This document shows, piece after piece, positions 59,204 through 64,000 of a DNA stretch of 64,000 nucleotides. This stretch comes from Belnapia rosea (GTDB taxonomy: Bacteria > Pseudomonadota > Alphaproteobacteria > Acetobacterales > Acetobacteraceae), in the NCBI RefSeq assembly GCF_900101615.1, contig NZ_FMZX01000010.1, positions 1-64,000 on the forward strand, given 5' to 3'. Every line of letters starts with the position of its first letter. The stretch's first letter is position 1. The notes under the pieces were generated by a model. That model ran no database searches and had not been told where the DNA came from. It was given only the letters and a program-made list of their open reading frames with translations. Made by a program: the position numbers and the translations under genes.

Positions 59204-59933
59204 GCCTCGCTCCGTTCTCGTCACCCGGCCGGAGCCGGGGGCGGAGGAGACGGGGCGCCGCCTCGCGGCGCTCGGCTGGGTACCGGTGCTGGCGCCCGCC
59301 CTGCAGCTGGCGCCGCGCCCCATTGCCGCGCCGGCCCGGGTGCAGGCCCTGCTGCTGACCAGCCGCGCCGCCGCCCGTGCGCTTCGCCCCGATGCGCTGC
59401 CGGCGACGCTGCCGGTGCTCGCGGTTGGCGAGGCGACGGCCGCCGAGGCGCGGCATAGCGGCTTCGTGAAGGTCGAGGCCGCCGGCGGCGATGCGGCGGC
59501 GCTGGCGCAACTGGCGGCTGCACGGCTCGATCCCCTGGCAGGGCCGCTGCTGCTCGCGGTCGGGGCCGGCTATGGCAGGGAGGTGGCGCTGGCTTTGCGG
59601 CAAGAGGGGTTCCGGGTGCAACGCCGGGTTGCCTATGCCGCGGCGCCGGCCGATACCCTGCCCGCCCCGGCGCGGGAGGCGCTGGCGGCCGGGCAGGTCG
59701 TTGCTGCGCTGTTCTTCTCGCCCCGCTCGGTCCATTGTGCCATCTCCTTGATCCAAGAGGCTGGGCTGGCCGAAACCGCCGCGTCGATCACGGCGTTGGC
59801 GCTAAGCCCCAGGGTCGCGGCGGCGCTACAAGCAGCACCCGCACCCCTGGCGTGGCGCGCTGTGCGTATTGCCGACCGGCCCGACCAGGACTCGCTTCTG
59901 CAACTGCTCGGACCCAGGTTACCGATACGATGA
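59196..59933 (+). CDS. hemD: uroporphyrinogen-III synthase
   Basis: 245 residues of the HemD fold, which closes and isomerises hydroxymethylbilane. Although poorly conserved, VLVTRPEPGAEETGRRLAALGWVPVLAPALQL at the start and FFSPRSVHCAISLI late in the sequence are typical. No ATG or GTG fits; TTG 59196, overlapping the hemC stop by 8 bp, is the only start that keeps the VTRP strand, so coupling to hemC is expected. Its stop overlaps the start of the mitofilin gene (ATGA). Confidence 0.9.
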   Translation: MPEPRSVLVTRPEPGAEETGRRLAALGWVPVLAPALQLAPRPIAAPARVQALLLTSRAAARALRPDALPATLPVLAVGEATAAEARHSGFVKVEAAGGDAAALAQLAAARLDPLAGPLLLAVGAGYGREVALALRQEGFRVQRRVAYAAAPADTLPAPAREALAAGQVVAALFFSPRSVHCAISLIQEAGLAETAASITALALSPRVAAALQAAPAPLAWRAVRIADRPDQDSLLQLLGPRLPIR

Positions 59934-61387
59934 GCAAAGCCCCCGACCCCAAGCCGAAGGCGCCACGCGCCGCCGCGCAAAGCCGGCCGCCGAGCCCATC
60001 GGGCGAAGCGCCGGCGGCAAGCCCCGCCTCCCTCCCTCCTGCGGCAACGCCGGCGGCAACAACCTCCGGCCAGCCGACTGTAGAGGCATCCATGCCGCCG
60101 CCCCCGCGCCCTGCGACACCTCCCCCGCCGAGCCCACCGCCCACGCCGCGCAATTCGCCGCTGGACCAGCCAGCCCCTCGCCCCCTCCTGAGCGGCCGCG
60201 TCGATCCGGCGGCCGTCGTGATCGGCGTGGGCGGCCTGGTGCTGCTGGTGGCGGTGTGGTGGCTGCTGGTCACGCCGCGCTCCTCGACCGACAACAATGT
60301 CGACTCGGCCCGGGTGGCGCAGATCGAGCAGCGCCTGACCGCGCTCGACGGGCTGCGCGGCGAGGTCGGCGCGCTGAACGGCCGCATCCAGCAGGTGCAG
60401 CCGCTCGAGGCACGCATCCGCAGCCTGGAGGAGCGGCCGGTGGCGAGCGACACGCGGCCGCTTGAAACCCGCCTCGCGGGCGTGACCGAGCAGGTGGCCG
60501 CCGCCGAGCGCGCCGGCACCCAGGCGGCGGAGCGCGACAACGCCATGGAGCGCCGGCTGCAGGGTCTCGAGGCGAAGCCCACGATCGACCCGGCCGCCTT
60601 CGCTCCACGCGATGCGGTGGAGGGGCTGTCCGGCCGCATCGAGCGGCTGACCGAGCGGGTGGAGCAGCAGGGCCAGGCGCTCGACAGCCGCCTGCAGGAT
60701 CAGGCGCGCGCCGCCGAGGGACGCCTCGCGGCGCAGGACAAGGCGGTGCAGGACCGAGTCGCGGCGCTTGAGGCTTCGGTCGGGCAGCGAGTCGCCGGCC
60801 TGGAGGGCACGCTTGGCGAGCGCATCGGCGCGCTGGAGTCGGCGCTTGGCGGCCGCGTCGCGGCGCTCGAGGCGGCGCAGCAGCGGCTGCAGGCCATCGA
60901 AAGCCGGACCAGCCGGCTCGCCGCCGTGGACAGCCTGCGCGGCGCGCTCACGGCCGGCCAGCCGCTCGGCGAGGCACTCGGCCGCATCGATCAGCCGCCG
61001 CAGGCGCTGGCTCGCTTCGCCGGCACCGCGCCGCCGACCGAATCCTCGCTCCGCCTGTCCTTCGAGGACGCGGCCAAGGCGGCCCGCGCCGCCTCCGACG
61101 CCGCGATGCAGCCGGATGGCAGCCGCGCCGGCGTGGTGGACAGCGCCCTCTCCCGCCTCGGCGGGCTGGTGACGATCCGCCGTGGCGACCAGGTGGTCTG
61201 GGGCGATGCCGCGGAGGCCGAGATCGAGCGCGCCCGGCGCGCGCTGGAAGCCGGGGATATCGAGATGAGCCTGCAGCACATCGACAAGCTGCCACCGCCG
61301 GCCCGTGCCGCGATGCAGGGTTGGGCCGACCAGGCCCGCGCATTGCTCGCGGCGCGCGCGGCCCTGCGCCAGCTGGCGGCGGGCTGA
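59930..61387 (+). CDS. mitofilin-family inner-membrane protein
   Basis: 485 residues: a Pro/Ala-rich cytoplasmic N-terminus (about 1-85), one membrane helix (AVVIGVGGLVLLVAVWWLLV, about 95-114), a long periplasmic coiled-coil (about 125-330, with repeats like LEGTLGERIGALESALGGRVAALE) and a C-terminal mitofilin domain (SALSRLGGLVTIRRGDQVVWGDAAEAEIERARRALEAGDI). Alphaproteobacterial homologues of mitochondrial Mic60 lie between hemD and hemY(N), as here, and shape intracytoplasmic membranes in some species. Start overlaps the hemD stop. Confidence 0.9.
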   Translation: MSKAPDPKPKAPRAAAQSRPPSPSGEAPAASPASLPPAATPAATTSGQPTVEASMPPPPRPATPPPPSPPPTPRNSPLDQPAPRPLLSGRVDPAAVVIGVGGLVLLVAVWWLLVTPRSSTDNNVDSARVAQIEQRLTALDGLRGEVGALNGRIQQVQPLEARIRSLEERPVASDTRPLETRLAGVTEQVAAAERAGTQAAERDNAMERRLQGLEAKPTIDPAAFAPRDAVEGLSGRIERLTERVEQQGQALDSRLQDQARAAEGRLAAQDKAVQDRVAALEASVGQRVAGLEGTLGERIGALESALGGRVAALEAAQQRLQAIESRTSRLAAVDSLRGALTAGQPLGEALGRIDQPPQALARFAGTAPPTESSLRLSFEDAAKAARAASDAAMQPDGSRAGVVDSALSRLGGLVTIRRGDQVVWGDAAEAEIERARRALEAGDIEMSLQHIDKLPPPARAAMQGWADQARALLAARAALRQLAAG

Positions 61388-61391
61388 GCCG

Positions 61392-62711
61392 ATGGCCCGC
61401 GCGATTTGGATCCTGCTGCTTCTCGGCATCGGGATCGCCGTGGCCATGTGGCTGGCCGAGTTGGGTGGGACGGTCGAGATCAAGGTGGGGGAAGCCTGGA
61501 TCGGCACCAGCTTCCCCATCGCCCTGCTGATCCTCTGCGTCACTTTCCTCGTCCTGCACGGCATCCTCAGCCTGATCGGGGCGATCCGGCGCTGGCCGGG
61601 CCGGCTGCGCAACCGCCGCGCCTGGCGGCATCGCCAGGATGGCGACGCGGCACTGACCCGGGCGCTGGTCGCGCTCTCGGCTGGCACCGCGGAAGCGGCG
61701 CGGCTCGAGGTGCGGAAGGCCCGCAAGCTGCTCGGCGATACGCCGCAGACGCTGCTGCTGGCCGCCGAGGCGGAGCGCCTCTCGGGGCATGACGAGGCCG
61801 CCGCGGCGGTGTTCCGCCAGCTCGCCGAGCGCGAGGATGCGCGCTTCATCGGGCTGCGCGGCCTGTTGCGGCAGGCGATGGCGCGCGGCGACTGGGATGC
61901 CGCCCTCGCCCTCGCCAAGGAGGCCGAGCAGGTCCAACCCGGTGCCGCCTGGCTGCGCGAGGAGCGTGCCCAGCTCGCCCTGCAGACCCATAATTGGCGC
62001 GAGGCGCTGAGCCTTGCCCCGGCCGATGCGCCACGCGCGCCGCTCGCCCTCGCCGCCGCCGGGCAGGAGCCCGATGCGGCCAGGGCGGCCGAGCTGGAGC
62101 GGCAGGCCTTCCAGGCCGATCCCGGCTTCGCGCCGGCTGCCATCGCCCATGCGCGGCGGCTGCGGGCCGAGGGCAGCCCGCGTCGCGCCAGGAGCGTGCT
62201 GGAGGATGCCTGGGCGGCCTCGCCCCACCCGGACCTTGCCGAACCCTATCTGGCTGACGACCCGGACCCGCTGACACGGGTGAAGAGCGTCGAGATGCTG
62301 ATCCGCCGCAACCCGACCGCATCCGAGAGCCGGCTGCTGCTGGCGAGGGTGGCACTGACGGCCGGGCTCACCGGCCGCGCACGGGGCGCGCTGGAAGCGG
62401 TGGTAAAGTCGGGCACGACGGACCGGCGCGCCTATCTGATGCTGGCCGAGCTGGAGGAGGCTGAGCACGGCGAAACCGCCGAGGCCCGTGCCGCTCAGGC
62501 ACGCTGGCTGCGTGAAGCCGCCACGGCCCGGCCGGAGCCGCGCTGGCGCTGTGGGCATTGTGCCGCGGAGCAACGCGCCTGGGCGCCGGTCTGCACCGCC
62601 TGCGATACTGCCGGGCGCGTCATCTGGACGGCGGAGCCGGTGGCGGAGCAAGCAGCGCCGGCGCCCGGTGCCAAGGCGTTGAGCGGACCTCTGCAGGCCG
62701 TGACCGGCTGA
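61392..62711 (+). CDS. HemY N-terminal-domain TPR membrane protein
   Basis: 439 residues: two membrane helices (about 4-22 and 41-62), basic loop, then TPR-like helices from about 85 to 385 (RALVALSAGTAEAARLEVRKARKLLGDTPQTLLLAAEAERLSG). The C-terminus carries a zinc-ribbon-like WRCGHCAAEQRAWAPVCTACDTAG. It is the HemY_N family, placed with hem genes in proteobacteria but not the protoporphyrinogen oxidase also called HemY. It starts 4 bp after the mitofilin stop; together they probably organise envelope contacts. Confidence 0.9.
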   Translation: MARAIWILLLLGIGIAVAMWLAELGGTVEIKVGEAWIGTSFPIALLILCVTFLVLHGILSLIGAIRRWPGRLRNRRAWRHRQDGDAALTRALVALSAGTAEAARLEVRKARKLLGDTPQTLLLAAEAERLSGHDEAAAAVFRQLAEREDARFIGLRGLLRQAMARGDWDAALALAKEAEQVQPGAAWLREERAQLALQTHNWREALSLAPADAPRAPLALAAAGQEPDAARAAELERQAFQADPGFAPAAIAHARRLRAEGSPRRARSVLEDAWAASPHPDLAEPYLADDPDPLTRVKSVEMLIRRNPTASESRLLLARVALTAGLTGRARGALEAVVKSGTTDRRAYLMLAELEEAEHGETAEARAAQARWLREAATARPEPRWRCGHCAAEQRAWAPVCTACDTAGRVIWTAEPVAEQAAPAPGAKALSGPLQAVTG

Positions 62712-62771
62712 GGCGCCGAATAGGGTGTTGCCGTGGCGGGCGGGCGCGGCTATTCAGCGCCCGTCTGCGTT

Positions 62772-62846
<75 letters not shown>

Positions 62847-62865
62847 GACTTTCCCTACCTTTCGA

Positions 62866-63099
62866 TCAAGCCGCCAGGCGCATGGTCCCGGAGACCAGCT
62901 CCTCGCCTGCTTCAAGGCGGCCGAGTGCGCCCTGGCCGTCTTTCCAGGCATCCTCCGCATAGGAGAAGCTGGCATCGGAGCGCAGAACCAGCGTTTCGGA
63001 ATCGGTGCGGTAGATGGCCCAGATCCAGCGGCGCGGCGACCGGCCCTGCACCTCGACCTTCACATAGCCATGGAACCGCTTCTGCCGCTCCGCTTGCAT
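62866..63099 (-). CDS. small hypothetical protein
   Basis: 77 residues, soluble and charged (RRWIWAIYRTDSETLVLRSDASFSYAEDAWKDGQGAL). The shape suggests a small beta-rich domain with a conserved-looking SF(S/T)YAEDAW segment common to short alphaproteobacterial proteins, but I do not recognise a named family. It is convergent with tRNA-Thr and divergent from the gene at 63329. Base usage matches a real gene. Confidence 0.6.
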   Translation of the reverse strand: MQAERQKRFHGYVKVEVQGRSPRRWIWAIYRTDSETLVLRSDASFSYAEDAWKDGQGALGRLEAGEELVSGTMRLAA

Positions 63100-63265
63100 T
63101 GCTCTACTCCATGTTAAACCGGAGATAGAATGACGCTGCGGCGCACAAATCGACCATACGTCCCAGCTTCACTTCGACGTAACATCGATCCGGCAGCATC
63201 GCCGCCTGGTCTGTTTAAGTGCCGGAATTCTGTGCGTTTCGGGCCAGAATGGGATGTTTGTTAAG

Positions 63266-63291
63266 GACCGAGCGAGGAGATCGAGCGAGGA
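63266..63291. repeat. two tandem 13-bp repeats upstream of the 63329 gene
   Basis: GACCGAGCGAGGA followed directly by GATCGAGCGAGGA (one difference), 38 bp before the start codon. It could be a double binding site. The surrounding 63100-63328 gap has no ORF and is relatively AT-rich, as expected for promoters of the two divergent small genes. Confidence 0.45.
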
Positions 63292-63328
63292 TCACTAATC
63301 GATGATCACCTTTTAGGTTCTTCGCGCC

Positions 63329-63661
63329 ATGCCCCTCTTCGGCCTGACACCCGTTCCGCAATCCCACCAGGCAGAGGCTTGGTCGGCCAGCACCTATCGT
63401 GGTCCCTGCTACGTCATGGCGGCTGACGAGCGTCGTGCGCGCCTCTACGCCGCCAACCATTTCGCCAGGCCGGATACGGCGCGGACGCCATCGGGCCTCC
63501 AGGTGGAGTCACCCTGGGTTATGCCGAAGGTCGTCGCCACGCATGTGACCTTCTTCCATATCGACCGCGCCGCACCGGACGGCACCGTCGTCCTCGCGCC
63601 CGAGGAGCCGAACGCCACGGTCATCGACCTGTCAGAGCGACGGCGGACCAGGCTCGCCTGA
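63329..63661 (+). CDS. small hypothetical protein
   Basis: 110 residues without membrane segments. YRGPCYVMAADERRARLYAANHFARP is followed by a polar middle and a C-terminal VIDLSERRRTRLA. No known family recognised. ATG 63329 preceded by a weak AG-poor stretch; the opposite-strand frame 63215-63460 overlaps but has less coding character. It converges with the Rrf2-type regulator. Confidence 0.6.
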   Translation: MPLFGLTPVPQSHQAEAWSASTYRGPCYVMAADERRARLYAANHFARPDTARTPSGLQVESPWVMPKVVATHVTFFHIDRAAPDGTVVLAPEEPNATVIDLSERRRTRLA

Positions 63662-63687
63662 GCAGCCGCCGCTGCCGGGTTTGGCTG

Positions 63688-64000
63688 TCAGGTGCGGGCG
63701 CCGCCCACCGCCTCCTGCGGCCATGGCGGCGTGGGCCGAGCTGGCAGGCAGTCGGCGAGGGTCGTGCCGTCGAGTTCGGTGAGGAAGGCCGCGCGCGCCC
63801 GGGCGAGCACGGCGCGGAGCCGGCAGTCCGGCGCCAGGCAGCAGGCGCCGCCATCGGGCCGGAAGCACTCGACCAGCGCCTGCCCCTCCTCCATCCAGCG
63901 GACCACGGCGCCGATACGGATTTCCGCGGCAGGGCATGCCAGCATCACGCCGCCATGGGCACCACGCAGCGTCCGCGCCAGCCCTGCCGCAGCCAGATCC
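63688..64000 (-). CDS. Rrf2-family regulator, NsrR-like (N-terminus outside window)
   Basis: The frame stays open to the right edge on the minus strand; 103 residues are visible. They include the end of the winged helix (LAAAGLARTLRGAHGGVMLACPAAEIRIGAVVRW) and the cluster region ECFRPDGGACCLAPDCRLRAVLARARAAFLTELDGTTLADCL. The three spaced Cys match NsrR, which senses nitric oxide through an Fe-S cluster. Other Rrf2 proteins share this layout, so NsrR is probable. Its target genes would be outside the window. Confidence 0.85.
   Translation of the reverse strand, partial: DLAAAGLARTLRGAHGGVMLACPAAEIRIGAVVRWMEEGQALVECFRPDGGACCLAPDCRLRAVLARARAAFLTELDGTTLADCLPARPTPPWPQEAVGGART

Noticed and set aside
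63215-63460. Minus-strand ORF of 81 codons
   Set aside because: It overlaps the better-supported plus-strand gene at 63329 and covers the promoter-like gap; composition is not gene-like.

Overview
The window is high-GC DNA (about 70% by eye) from an alphaproteobacterium, most likely an Acetobacteraceae / Roseomonas-type member of the Rhodospirillales. The evidence is a two-piece (circularly permuted) tmRNA whose tag is ANDNSREAVALAA, an SspB of the alphaproteobacterial type, a PhyR/NepR/EcfG general stress response locus, a mitofilin gene in a heme cluster, and two exported Bug (tripartite tricarboxylate) solute-binding proteins. It is ordinary chromosome rather than an island. The only mobile-element trace is the 3' end of an IS630-type transposase at the left edge.

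Layout. 1-560: transposase tail and tRNA-Lys(CTT). 0.6-6.2 kb (minus): cell-shape operon mreB-mreC-mreD-mrdA-rodA, with a tandem-repeat chain of stop/start overlaps between mreD and mrdA. 6.5-9.5 kb: a small lipoprotein, an SbmA/YddA-like ABC exporter and two small envelope genes. 9.5-11.9 kb: general stress response locus phyR / two ECF sigma genes / nepR. 12-13.8 kb (minus): leuA behind a leucine-rich leader peptide whose Leu codons are complementary to the leuA ribosome binding site. 13.8-15.1 kb: a 2-hydroxyacid dehydrogenase and a cupin. 15.1-21.6 kb (minus): miaA-ilvB-ilvN-ilvC, then a PuuE-like deacetylase and a Bug protein. 21.6-23.6 kb: serB and an orphan rutA. 23.6-27.4 kb (minus): hflK-hflC-degP membrane quality control. 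27.6-31.0 kb: mrp/apbC, a ribokinase and thyX.

31.1-32.0 kb: permuted ssrA directly followed by sspB, so the tag and the adaptor that brings tagged proteins to ClpXP sit side by side. 32-37.5 kb: class I fumarase, small metabolic genes and class II fumarase. 38-45.6 kb: acyl-CoA dehydrogenase, fused indolepyruvate ferredoxin oxidoreductase, a flavin monooxygenase with a divergent Lrp regulator, and a second Bug protein. 45.7-48.6 kb: proofreading deacylase, CnoX-type thioredoxin, Lon-substrate-binding-domain protein, Trm112-like and DUF971 proteins. 48.6-55 kb: patatin phospholipase, an orphan Pvc16/DUF4255 protein, and a group with an isocitrate-dehydrogenase-like enzyme, a ThDP enzyme, a CoA transferase and a cupin. 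55-64 kb: HWE histidine kinase, tsaD, hemC-hemD-mitofilin-hemY(N), tRNA-Thr(CGT), small unknown genes and an NsrR/Rrf2 regulator cut by the right edge.

The two most interesting features are too small for usual gene calling. One is the leader peptide/ribosome-binding-site pairing ahead of leuA, a possible translational attenuator. The other is the 26-bp tandem repeat between mreD and mrdA, which inserts two nine-codon ORFs linked by ATGA/ATGA/GTGA overlaps. Functions below come from recognising families and motifs by eye; no database search was run.
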